64,000 nucleotides of DNA from Phyllostachys edulis. Taxonomy: Eukaryota; Streptophyta; Magnoliopsida; Poales; Poaceae. This document shows, piece after piece, positions 46,304-57,502 of the stretch (position 1 is its first letter; each line of letters begins with the position of its first letter). The stretch spans positions 101,934,826 through 101,998,825 of the forward strand of contig CM070546.1 of NCBI GenBank assembly GCA_036346405.1, in the 5' to 3' direction. Below the pieces are notes generated by a model, which did no database searches, was not told where the DNA came from, and was given only the letters and a program-made list of their open reading frames with translations. A program made the position numbers and the translations under genes.

Positions 46304-46974
46304 AGCGCCCGGCTCGATCTCTCACTCATCCAAACGCCTCACCTCTTAGCCCTCTCGCCCAGAAGCGCCGAATTTTGAGTTTGAGCGCCACGACCGTGTT
46401 GCCGCTTCATCGTCAATTCCGGCGAGGTCAAGGACAACCGGCGACTTTGACGCGCAAACGAACGCCGCACCCGTCGCCACGCCAGCTCTTGCCGCGCTCA
46501 AGCACCCCAGAGCGCCACGCCACCACATCGCCGCACCACACCACCACCGCCGCCGCAAACTCCCCTCGCCGCCGGCCTTCCAGACACGCACGGACGCCGC
46601 AACGGTGAGCCCCAGATTCCCCGCGTCCTCCTCTCCCCGTTGGTGCCATCACCGGTCGCGGCGTGCCCAATCGTCGTGAAGCGTGGTCCGTGCCATCTGC
46701 CGCCTTCTGCCGACGTGGCCATGCCACGTGGTCGCCACCTTAGCGCCAGTCGGCGCCACCTCGCCTCCTCGCGCGTGTCCGCCCGTGTGCGCCAAGTGGC
46801 AAGGTCCACCTCCTCGACCTCGAACACCGTGGACTTAGTCCATATGAGTAGTGAGACCCACATGTGGGCCCCACATGCCGAATTCATTTTATTCTTTTAA
46901 TTTCCGAATATCACACCGACATCAGCCTTGCGCAATAATTCATTTTTCCTTTAGAATAATAATTCAGAAATCCT

Positions 46975-47480
46975 TTTAATTGCGATTTAGTTCTAAAATT
47001 TGTAAAATTTATAACTTTTACATCTTAGCTCCAAATTAGATGGTTCAAGTTGCTAAAATCTTATAAAATTAAGATCTAGCTAAATAAAATATAATTATTT
47101 GATTTGGAGTAAGTTTAAACTATCTGTTTGAATTTGAAATGATTTAAACTACAAATTTAGGATTTAAATTTGTAAAATTCATATCTTTTGATTCCTAACT
47201 CCAAATTAAGTGTTTAAAATTTCTAAATTCATATAAATTGAAGATCTAGCTAACTAAACCAAAATTATTTAAATTGTACTTCATTTGAATCTTGTTTGTA
47301 TTTAGAAATTCATTTAAATTTGATTTAGGATTAAAACTTGTAAAATTCATATCTTTTAAATCCCAACTCCAATTTGAGTGTTTCAAATTTATAAAATTTT
47401 ATAAAACTATTATCTAGCTAAATAAAATAGAATTATTTAGTTTTGAGTTAATTTTAATTGTCTTTTGATTTGTTATTTGA
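46975..47480 (+). repeat. Three tandem units of about 169 bp in the LARD LTR
   Basis: The anchor tgtaaaatt recurs at 47001, 47171 and 47339, and atctagct at 47074, 47244 and 47412, so the spacings are 170 and 168 in both series. Units are diverged and AT-rich. Confidence 0.85.
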
Positions 47481-49144
47481 ATTTTGTTTGAATTTGGATC
47501 GTTTAGCGTATAGATTTAAATTTACTTGAGAGTCGGCCAACGTAGTTGGAGACCATATAAGAGGATTGATTTTGATCTGTATGATCATCGTGGTTGTACA
47601 TACAAGCAACCTGGAGAGAGTGTTTGTGAGTACTAGGTGACCTGTTAAGGAAAACAACATCACCAAGCGAGGCAAGTTACACCCTTGACCATATTGCCCT
47701 AGTATTTTAAAGTTATTTAATTTAGTTTTTAAAATTATTATTGCATGCATATTTTTAGTCAATTATTTTAATACCCTGTTTAAATACTTAGTTATTCCAA
47801 TTGTTATTGTATGGCCAATTTTGTATATTGAAATGCCATCCCTTGTCACCATAGGTAAAATTGTTTGGAAATACTTAGCAAATGCTTAGACCATGATTTT
47901 GATTTTGGGAGGATTTAGCCAAACCATTACAACTTGTTTAAAATTAAATCTATGGTATTGTTTTACCATAGAAAGTTTGTAAAGGTGGTTTTCGCTAAAA
48001 CAAAATTAAAATGGTTTGGACTTGGGCGAACGGATGAAAAGTGGGTGCGAGTTTGTGCACGGGTTTAATCTGTTAGGATTAAAGCCTGTGGTTTGATTTG
48101 AAAGACGCCCAAGTCAATTAAGGACCGCCTTTGAGCTGCCTTTGCTATGCCAAAACGTACTACCACATGTTCTCAGATGGGCGGGGACTGGCTTATTAAT
48201 TTGGGATACCTCTTAGATATTCGTGCCATGTTGTATGAGTGGGTGTTGGTTAGACAAGAGTCCCACATGGCGCAAGAGGGGCTCCTGAGGATGGTTAGTC
48301 CAATGGAAGTGAAACCTTAGCGGCATGAGTACTTTGAGGTAGATCATTGTAAAGGCCTTGTCACATGCTCTAGACCTGCTACCTAAGGTAGTGAGCGGTG
48401 GCATAGATATATGCTTGATAAACTAGAAAATTCGTGTCTTGTGGGTAAGTCGCATAAACTCGCAGAGTAGGAAACTATTCAATAGCAGCGTCATGATCAT
48501 GGACATGCTAGCAAAGCCACTTTGAGTTAGACTTGTTTTTGGTTTATAAAAGTGTTTTCAACGGATGTTTTCAGGATGGTTAGTCCTGTGGGAAAATTGG
48601 GCGGTTAGCCACTGTGATAGGAGGGTATCCTTCACCATTCAAATATGGAGGTTATCCATACTATAAAATTGTTGTTTAAAATCTAATTTTAGATATAGTA
48701 TAAAATGGCCTTGGAAATTAATATGATTATTTAAAATTGAAAATGTCGCTTTATGCAAATAAACCCCGCCAATACCCCTTGTTTACCTTATGTATGCATG
48801 TCATTCTCATTAATTGACGGTGTAACTTGCGCAGCACGTGGTTGTGCTCATACTTGCCTTGTGCAAACAAATTTCAGAGGAGAAGAACTTCACCATTGGT
48901 GTGGATCTCGACGATTAGGCCGCTACCCCAACGATTGCTCAGGCGATCACCGACTCCACTACCTCTTCGCCTTCCATTTGTGTTATTTATCGCTGGCTTG
49001 TAAGCCTCTTTTGTAATAAACTCAATAATTATTAATAAAGTGCGCGATATGTTTTGATTATCACTTTTGTTTGATCGTACACTAGAAATCCCGGACTAGT
49101 GTATGAACACGAGAATTCGGGATCCTTCGCCTCCGGGTTCGACA

Positions 49145-49926
49145 AAAGTGGTATCGAGCCATATCGATCAGAGGTCGAGCCTAGTTAGAACGGTACCGTT
49201 AGTTGAAAACTTCAAAATTTATTTTATAACAAGAAAAAGAATAATTTGTTCTCTCCTCATCTTGGTCATCTGTCTATAGCTTCCTTATAGCAATTCTTTC
49301 TTACCTAATTCTCTCTTCACCGTTTTAAAATGTTAAACGGATCCTCTTGCCCGTATCAATTTCTATAGTTGGTCCACGCGTTCTTAACCCTTACGTTCAA
49401 GACTACAAGACATGGAGCCATCGAGAAAGTATCATCGTCTCCACCATCCAAGGACAACGCATAAGATATACCAAGATCGATTTGTCGACCAAGCCATATA
49501 GCTTAAGTTTGTCAAGACTCATTCTCGTATTGAGTCGTTTCACCAAGTTACGATTATCGATCGAGTAGAACGTTGTATTGTTCCTTTATTTGTATGGTAT
49601 ATTTTATTTTGGCACGTCAGACGAGATCTTTTGATCTTGTGTACAACATTTTCTTTAATGGGTAGACTTCTCTCCTCATAGCTTTCTTTCTCACCCTTTG
49701 CTATTTCCCTTCTCTAACAATCCATTGGACTTCTAACCCATCGGTGCACCTGTGACATGAAGAACGGATTAATACTTCAAAACTTGGACAACTCAAGATC
49801 AGTAGACATCAAGCCAACCGAAGATAGACTCTTTCTATCTCTCAATTCATTTGTCTTTTGTCCGCCTTCTTTCTTTCTAGTTTCTCCGAATCTCTGGGAC
49901 GAGATTCCTTTTAAGGGGGGTAGTTT
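49145..49926 (+). other. LARD internal region
   Basis: 782 bp hold the primer site at the start, C/T-rich non-coding DNA, and near the end a short frame ending DEIPFKGGSF, the usual last residues of Del/Tekay pol. No other coding relic is seen, so almost all of gag-pol was deleted before or during its spread. Confidence 0.75.
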
Positions 49927-50962
49927 TGTAACAGCCCAAAAGTTCTGTTACCAATTTAAATTTATTAAAGTTATTATTTTTATTGGATGTTCTGAAATTT
50001 GAGAGAGTTTATTTGCTTTATTTGAATTTTTGAAGTCTTAAAAGTCAAAAATAAGATTTATTAAAAATTTCAAGTTTTATTTGAGTTAAAGTTGAAAAAT
50101 AAAAACTAAAATAATTTTGAGAATTTTCTGAAATTTTAAAAGCTTTTTCCTAAATATTTTAACACCAAAATAATTTATTTGCAAAATTAAAAGCCAACTT
50201 TAAGTTGGGAATAATTTTATTAAGTCCAAAATAACTCTAGGATTTTCTGTGAATTGTTCTAGAATGTTTGGATTTATTTTGCTATTTTCTAAAGGCTATT
50301 TTGACTTAAGTCCATTTCTGAAATTGGAAAATAGTTTAAAATTCCGGAAAGGCCAATGGGCCAAATCCTCACGTACCCCATCTCCTATTTCTCAAGACCT
50401 ACCGCTTCCTACCCCTCGCCCGCCAAGACCGGCCAAACACCTACCTCATTCATGGCATGATCGTCGGATGGAGATCCGACGGCCATGAGCCGACACATCG
50501 CCTCTTTTTCTCCACACGATCCCAATCCAAATTACCGCCACTTTCTTCTCCCCACCTCTTTCTTCCTCACAGAAACCGCACGCCACCATTGCCGGCCATA
50601 TGAAGCTCCACCCCGCCGCCTTTCCCGCCACCTCTCCTCATGCGGCCACGCGCGCACGACTCGCACGCACGAACCGCCCCACTCCCCCACGTTTCCCTCT
50701 CTCCTTGCGCCCGTCTCGGCCACGCACAAAACCGCCCACCGCCATTAGCGCCGCCCCACGATCTCCTCACCCCAACTCGCCCTCGCCCTATAAAGGAGCG
50801 CCCCGGCTCCGCATCTCCTCACTCATCCAAACGCCCCTCACCTCTTAGCCCCTCTCGCCCCGTAGCGCCCGAATTTTGAGTTTGAGCGCCGCCGACCGTG
50901 TTGCCGTTCATCGTCAATTTCGGCGAGGTCAAGGACAGCCCGGCGACTTTGACCGCAGCAAC
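49927..50962 (+). repeat. Truncated 3' LTR of the LARD
   Basis: It matches about 45449-46455. The first 410 bp differ at about five sites, whereas the GC-rich rest has many small insertions and deletions. It ends inside gactttgac... and joins copia C gag. Confidence 0.88.
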
Positions 50963-52319
50963 GGCATCGCACTCTTCAAATTCAGCATGAATTGATCTAG
51001 CAAGTTTTAATTCAGAATGCAAAACTTGGCATGATTCACATGATTCATCATCGAATAGCGACTTTAAGTCTATCAATTTCGAATTCAAGCTATCAACAAC
51101 AAGGTCATGTTTCTTTGCTTTCTTTTGTATTTTTAAGCTCATTTGTCAATTTCAAAGACAAGACGTGATAAATCAAAGATAAGAGGGCTTTACCTCATCA
51201 GGGTCATTGTAGAGATCATCATTATCATTAGTTTCTTCACAACTTGCCATAAAGCACATCCCTGTGAAATCAGCCTCTTTTGCCTTCTTGTGATCGTCCT
51301 CGTTGTCGCTGTCTGAATCAACATCACTTAGCCCAATCTCCTCAAGAGCTGAAAGCACCTTGTTGACAGCTTTACGATAATTTTACTTTTTGCTTGAATC
51401 AAATTTGAATTTTGAACGCCGAGCTGGTGCTTTGTCCTCCTTGGCTTCTTTTCCTCTCAGCTTGGGACAATTTACTTTTATGTGGTTTGGCTCACCACAT
51501 TCAAAGCATCTGATTGGACCTCCTCTTCTCCTTGATCTGATATTGTTGATTGCTTTAGTCACCCTGTTGGAGAAGAGTACAAGCTGCTCTTCTGGGATCT
51601 CCTCCAATTGTTCATCCGAAATAGCACTCAAGGCGCATAAAGAGAAACTAGAAGAACTTAATGAACTGCCGCTTGGTTAGTCACTAAACCCAAAGAATTT
51701 GACTTGTTTATCCCGCTAAAATATCAATCTCATGTGTTTTCATCTTGGAATAGAGATCATTTAAAGTGAGTGTTTCCATGTTGATGTATGATTGATGGTA
51801 GTGACTAGAACCTCCCAAATGCATATATCTAAAGCATTCAAAATTTGTCGAGCATTATCGTAATCGTAATATATAACATCAACCGATTGCAAATCACTAA
51901 CAATTTTATTGAAGCGATCAAAAGAGCATCAACAGATTCTCCTAGTTTCATCTCAAATTTAGAGTACTCCTTTTAAATTGGTTCGATTTAACACCTTTAA
52001 CAGATTTAGAACCTTCATGATAATCGACAAGTGTAGTCCAAATTTTGTTAGCAGATTTAATGTTGGCAATTCGACAAACTCATTTCTACTTAATCCTTGC
52101 AATAATATGTTCCTAGCTTTAGCATTAGCTTCAACATCAGCAGATTATTGTTGGTAATAGCGCAGCAGTACCTCATAAGGATTTTCAACTTTTGCCGATG
52201 ACATTACCTTGTGCTTGCAAAAATACTTCCATACGTGTCTTCCAGTAGATGTAATCTGATCCATCAAAATATGGAGGCTTACCTGAGAACCGATCTCGAT
52301 CTGATGCCATTGCAACCTT
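50963..52319 (-). pseudogene. Copia C gag, broken and 3'-truncated
   Basis: The clearest frame (51383-51631) has the zinc knuckle CFECGEPNHIKVNC, a complete CCHC, with the basic stretch after it. 51173-51358 and 50963-51142 continue with acidic and Cys-pair sequence (CESC). Upstream capsid sequence (51640-52319) is broken in several frames. The 3' end is cut at the junction with the LARD's truncated LTR. Gag normally builds the particle that packages retroelement RNA. Confidence 0.8.
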
Positions 52320-52333
52320 GCTCTGATACCACT

Positions 52334-54258
52334 TGTAGGATCGTAATGGCAATCAGAAAGGGGGGGTTGAATGATTGTAGCGAATTGACCCCCGAATTCC
52401 AACTTCTTCTTGTTATCAAGAACTCCGGCAAACACTTTGGATGACTTAAAAAACTTCACAGCGAGTAGCACCTCAGGCGCATAGCAAGATCGACAAATCA
52501 AGAACCAAAGTTGAACGATTCTGAACTTTATATATCAAACTTGATTTGTGCCTACAAGGTGCTTAGCAAGCACCCCTCAAAGCCCCAAATCGGAGGACCT
52601 CACAACCGCAGCCGAAACACCGAGAAAGCTATGACCAAAACCTTACCAAAAGCTCGTAACCCCCCAAAAAAACCATATGCAAGCCGCACCCTACTGCCTT
52701 CTTTTATAGCCTAGAGTCCTATCCATGTCCAACACGACACCAATACGGACTCTATCTCAAAACAACCAGATTTGGAAATCCTTCCAAAACTATCTTTCCA
52801 AAATTCCACACCGTAAGCCTCTAGGACTCCATCCCGTAGCTTTAGCGCAATTCACCTTTGACCTCCGCGTGCTCCAGCGCGATCCAAATCACCTCTTGAC
52901 ATCCACGACTTCCAAGACCTCAGATTCCCCATCTTAGTCCGAGTCAATCCCGTCACCGACCGTGATTCGTCCTCACGTTCAACCTGCACATGCAAAGATC
53001 AAAGAACCCTATTCTTGGCACAAGTTCTCCAACTTGACCATCCATTAGCACACACACACCAATGAACACTATCATGCATCATGCAACAAGATAAGACTTA
53101 CGAAAACAACAAACCCTAAGTCAAAATCCCCAAAGCGGCAACTTTCCAGAGTACAATCCAGATTACCGCCATTGTACATTCGCAGATTATCAAGACACGC
53201 GGTCGTGCTGCCAAGACACTCGGAACTACCGCCATCGGAAATCTCAAGATCTTCCAAAACATGCTCTCTGAATTTCCATACGCAACCTTGCGGTCATATT
53301 TTGTCGGTATTACCGCCATTCAAATCTAACGGTATTACCGTCCTGCGGTCGCACTGCTTTCAAACCGTGGTACTATCGATTTTAACTTAACAAAGGCTCG
53401 TCGAACCTTTCTCTCTCAAGAACAAGCGCGATTACCGTTGTTTTCACCACGGTACTACGGACACGCAGTACTACCACGCCATAAACGGTATGAAAGTATG
53501 GCAAAATGTGTTACTTAACCTTAAAGCACGCGAACGCCCAGATGCGATGTCGATCGACCGCGCTTCACACCGCTGAATTTACTGCTCAAAGTCCTAACGC
53601 TCACAACAATATCACCGTTGGATTTTAGATCAAGGGCTTACATTCCTTGAGACGCTCGGACGGTCCAACGCTCATCTCAAATCACCGTTAGATCAAGATC
53701 TAACGAACCGAGCAAAATACATCGAGAAAAATGACTTACGGTACTACCAGAACTACTCATGATACTACCGTAGAAGCGGTAGTTCCGTGAAAACAACGCC
53801 GATATTACCGCAACACGAAAAAGCTCAAAACTTCGTAACAAAGCCCTTTTTGCCACGTGGACGCCCCAGATGACACGGCCGATCGGACCACGCTTCACAA
53901 CAAATTCGATTACAAAACACCGTAGTAAGTCCGAACGCTCACTTCAATATTAGCCGCCGATCAAGATCTAACGGTTCGAGCAAAAACACCGCTTAGACTC
54001 GGTGACTTGCGGTACTACTGCAGACACCGCGGTCATACAAGACTCCGTAGTTCACGACAAACAAAGCCGGATTACCGATAATCCTGACAAAACCTGATTT
54101 TCGACAGAATTCAACAGAGTTTAAAAACAAGTCAGCAACTGAGATCCAAAACATGTTCCAAAGACAATGTATTCAACTTTAAGCACCAAGACTAAGTCTT
54201 TATTAAAGGCAATGTATTCATCATCAAATATCATGACCAAAAACCTCTTGGTCTTACA
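52334..54258 (-). repeat. 5' LTR of copia C
   Basis: It pairs with 41072-43004. The part 52334-53130 is nearly identical to its partner, while 53140-54080 has many single-base losses in doubled G or C. Its left edge abuts the primer site. Confidence 0.92.
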
Positions 54259-55139
54259 TCTCGACTAAGATCCTGTTCTTCCTTTCCACAACGCCATTTT
54301 GTTGAGGGACGTGTGGAGAAGAGAACTGATGCTCAATACCGCGCTCAGCACAAAAAGAGGCAAAAGAAGCATTCTTGAACTCCGTGCTATTGTCACTACA
54401 GATCGCTCTCAAGGCACCAGGAGGTTCAGAAGCCAAACGAAGAACAAAATCATGATAATGATTAAAAGCCTCATCCTTCGAAGCAAGAAAGAACACCCAA
54501 GAGTATCTCGAAAAACCATCGACTATGACAAGGATATACCCTTTGCCACCGATCGATCAACCCTAGCAGACCAACAAGATCCATGTGAAGCAACCTGTCA
54601 TGTTCCACACCATGACTATAGTCAATGAAGGGTGTGAGGCGGCAACTTGCTTGCCATACCTACAGGCGCATCAACACATCCTTGACGGCTTTGAGTTTAG
54701 GCAAACCTCTCATGAGATCAAGGCCGCTAACTCGTGTCAGATGATCAAAACCAATGTGCCATAAACATCGATGCCAAAGCCAGATATCAGAAGAAGATGT
54801 AATTAAACACTTAAGAGATCCGGCAAGAGATTCAGAAAAATCAGCTCCAAAGATTCTACCAACTCTAGAAACCCCAAAAACAAGCTCACCGGCAAAATCA
54901 AGCACACGACAGACATTTTTCTTAAAACGAGTTTCGTAGCCATCATCAAGAAGCTACGAAACAGAAAGCAAGTTATACGTTAGCTTGTCCACAAGAGCGA
55001 TGTCCTTGAGAATGAACTTGTCGTTCATCCTGATCGATCCAGTTCCTTCGATCCGCCCTTGTGTATCATCTCCGAAGGTGATGAAGTCATCACCCGTTGA
55101 CCGTGTGAAGGAAGTGAACCATCTTGAGTCTCCGGTCAT
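54259..55139 (-). pseudogene. Copia B pol, protease/GAG-pre-integrase and integrase part
   Basis: The frame 54954-55139 shows the region before integrase (GDDTQGRIEGTGSIR). Next, 54660-54905 has the pre-integrase block with WHRCLWHIGFDHL. Then 54259-54496 has the integrase core: Asp in CSDNSTEFKN and Glu in PQQNGVVERKNR. The frame ends at ILVEM, where element C is inserted; the copied tctcg (54259-54263) belongs to the target duplication. Frames are broken between the three pieces. Confidence 0.85.
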
Positions 55140-55275
55140 GTGGCGTGAACAGCTGGAGTCGACGAGCCATGTGTCTCAATATTAGGGTTAGTTAAAAGCG
55201 ACTTGGGAACCCAAGATCAAACACATGTCGTGAGTAGTATGCAAAGCGTAGTGCTATCCTTGATTTTATTTGAAG

Positions 55276-57450
55276 TTACATATGAGCAATGGTTACACAA
55301 ACATGAGAAGCATCCTGTCTAGAAACCTTATGATGATGAGCATGCGAAACAAATCCTAGTCCAGGTTTCTTCCTTTCTAAATGACCATGTCTCATAAAAG
55401 CTCTAGGTTGATTAGATGGAATTCTAGCAATATTTTTCTTAGCGTTCTTCAACCTACGCCAACAGAACTCAACCAATTTTTCACTCTTCTTGCAATAGGT
55501 GCAATGGTATTTAATACCACTGGGAGAAGCACCTTTTGACTCAAAAGAAAGTTGGACAAAACCTGCAGATTTGAAAATTGTTTTTGCAGGTTGGGTTGTA
55601 AATTCAACTAAGCCTTTTTCCAAGACCTGAATGACATTAGACTTGGATTTGTCCTGGGCAGAGTTGTATCCTAACCCTTGCTTCTTATAAGGAGTTTTTG
55701 ATGTGTCCAAAATCATGTTTAACTGTTTCTTACCTTTAGAGAATTTTTCTAGTGTGTTCTTAAGGTAAGCATTTTCTTTTCCAAAGTTAACACATGATTC
55801 ACAAGTCTTGGCCTTAATGGCTCTAGTATGTTTCTCCTTAAGATGAGCAACTTCAAGCTTATAGGCTGCACATGAGGCACAAGGTGTAGACTCAATTGTG
55901 TCCTTAAGCTTGGCATATTTAGCTCTAACTGCTTCTAAAATGCCCTTAACTTCATGTTCACGTTCTATGCAAAAAGAGCAAAAGCTAGATTTAACATTAC
56001 CAGAAGCATCCAACTTGCTAGATTCTAAGCATTTTTCACAAGGAGCAGATTTGACATCAATTAGCTCAGTCCTAGCATTTTCAAGTTGATGCAAAGCAAT
56101 ATCATGAGCAGATTGCAGTTTAGCAAATTCAAAATGTAAAGCATGACAAGATGAACATTCATCAGATTCAAGAGTCTTACATTTGCAAGTTCTAACGTCA
56201 AATTGTCTACTTGAGACTCTAAGTCCTTGTTCCTAGCCATGGTAAATTCTAATGCTTTATCTTGATTCATGAGTTGCTCAAACATGTTGTCGCATCTAGC
56301 AGAAAAAACATCATAGGAGAGAGGTACTTCATCGTTGTCATCGACATCGACGGAGTTGGCCATGAAGCACATGCCGGTGAAGTCCTTGGCCTTCCCTTTC
56401 TTATCTTGAGGGAGCTCCTCCTCCTTGTCCTCCTCGCTCCAGGAGTCCACATCGCTCATGGATTGCTCTCCAAAAGCGGCAAGGACCCAGTGAGCAGCCT
56501 TCATGAGCTTGGCAGCATTGTACTTGGGCTTGTTCCCTTGAGGCTTCTTCCAAGCTGGCTTTTCCTCCTTGTGGTTGCTCTTACCTTTCAGCTTGGGGAA
56601 ATTTGCCCGAATGTGATTAGCTCTCCACACTCATAGCACGTCACAGGGCCACCTCTCTTATTGTTTCTAACATTGTTATATGTCCGTGTGACTTTCTTGA
56701 CTAAAAGAGCTAAATCAGCCTCAGGAAGACTCTCAAACTCTTCTCCTTGAACAACAGATAAACACGTAAAAGAAAAACCAGAAGAAGACTCAGAAGAACC
56801 ATCAGGAGTCCCTTTGAGAGGATCAGCCACCAAAGCTATGTTATCCTTCTTAGGAAGGCTACCTCTCTTGATCTCATGAGTTTTGAGCTTGCTATAAAGC
56901 AGCTCTAAAGTGAGAGTAGAGAGATCGACGTTCTCCTCAATGGAAGTAGCTTTGATCTCCCACTCCTTGGTGTTGATTGCAGCCAAGAGGTGGGTGGCAT
57001 TCTCAGATTGAGAGTACTCAATGTCAACAGCTCTCATCTGATTGATCACCTTGTTAAAGCGAGTAAAACGCCATCGATGCTCTCACCAGACGCATCTCGA
57101 ATTTGTTATACTCTCGCTTGTAGACCGCCTCATGACTTGCTTGATCTGGGACGATCCCTCATGGTAAGTTTCGAGGGTGTGCCAAATCTCATGTGCGGTC
57201 TCAAGGTTGCAAATCCTATCGTACTCTTGTCTACCAAGTCCAGCATATAGAAGGTTCTTTGCCTTGTTGTTGTTAGCCAAGAGGACTGCTGAAGCTGAGA
57301 AGCAACTTCGGGCAAAACGAGCGGGGCTCGAACAACCTCCCATATAGCTTGTCCTTTGCTCTCAAGGAAAACTCGTATGCGATTCTTCCAATAGGCATAG
57401 TTGAGCCCATCGAAGACATGCGGCTTGGTCGAGTACTTATCCATTGCCAA
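55276..57450 (-). pseudogene. Copia B gag, frameshifted
   Basis: It starts with MAMDKYSTKPHVFDGLNY (57450), the usual copia gag N-terminus with YWKNRIRVFLESKG. It continues through frames 57083-57343, 56588-57049 and 56061-56630 to a long coiled, Cys-pair-rich tail (55276-56094, repeated C-x2-C as in CEKC, CSFC, CASC, CESC). The zinc knuckle (CYECGE...) is split by a one-base frameshift near 56610, and its last Cys reads Phe (ANFPKLKG). Several one-base shifts suggest decay or base-calling loss. Confidence 0.82.
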
Positions 57451-57502
57451 GTTTAGTGACCGGTTAAGATCAAGATTGAACTAACCGGGCTCTGATACCA
57501 CT

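Larger units (their letters stand above)
45449..49144 (+). repeat. 5' LTR of the LARD (3.7 kb)
   Basis: Order: AT-rich start, tataaagg at 46296, GC-rich stretch to about 46870, three tandem repeats of about 169 bp (46975-47480), then the family box in degenerate form (48460-48515: ctattcaatagc, gatcatggacatgc), ending ggttcgaca. Short ORFs in the GC-rich stretch are not genes. Confidence 0.88.
45449..50962 (+). mobile_element. LARD-like gypsy derivative (Del/Tekay type), 3' truncated
   Basis: The 5' LTR (45449-49144, 3,696 bp) and a partial 3' LTR (49927-50962) start identically with tgtaacagcccaaaag. The primer site tggtatcgagcc (49149-49160) follows the 5' LTR, and the tract ttaaggggggtag precedes the 3' LTR. 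The interior is only 782 bp and has no gag or RT. It keeps the pol terminus: DEIPFKGGSF is readable just before the purine tract. Long LTRs, a Met-type primer and this pol ending point to Del/Tekay (RIRE3-like) elements. It is inserted in copia C; the right end is lost in a deletion. Confidence 0.85.
41072..54258 (-). mobile_element. SIRE-like Ty1/copia element C, with a LARD inside
   Basis: LTRs of 1,933 bp (41072-43004) and 1,925 bp (52334-54258) bound it. The target duplication tctcg (41067-41071 and 54259-54263) is perfect, inside the integrase of element B. The primer site TGGTATCAGAGC lies at 52331 to 52320 and the purine tract aagagggagat at 43005-43015 (both minus strand). Coding relics: gag 50963-52319 and RT/RNase H 44110-45448. 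The intervening protease, integrase and early RT are absent, lost together with the rest of the LARD's 3' LTR. It inserted after B and before the LARD. Confidence 0.92.

Noticed and set aside
45772..46900. Frames in the LARD LTR start and GC-rich part, also seen at 50249-50879
   Set aside because: They lie in LTR leader DNA and are not kept in frame between the two LTR copies.
52320..52331. tRNA-like strings (tggtatcagagc type) at several places
   Set aside because: They are 12-base primer-binding sites beside LTRs, without any tRNA cloverleaf sequence.
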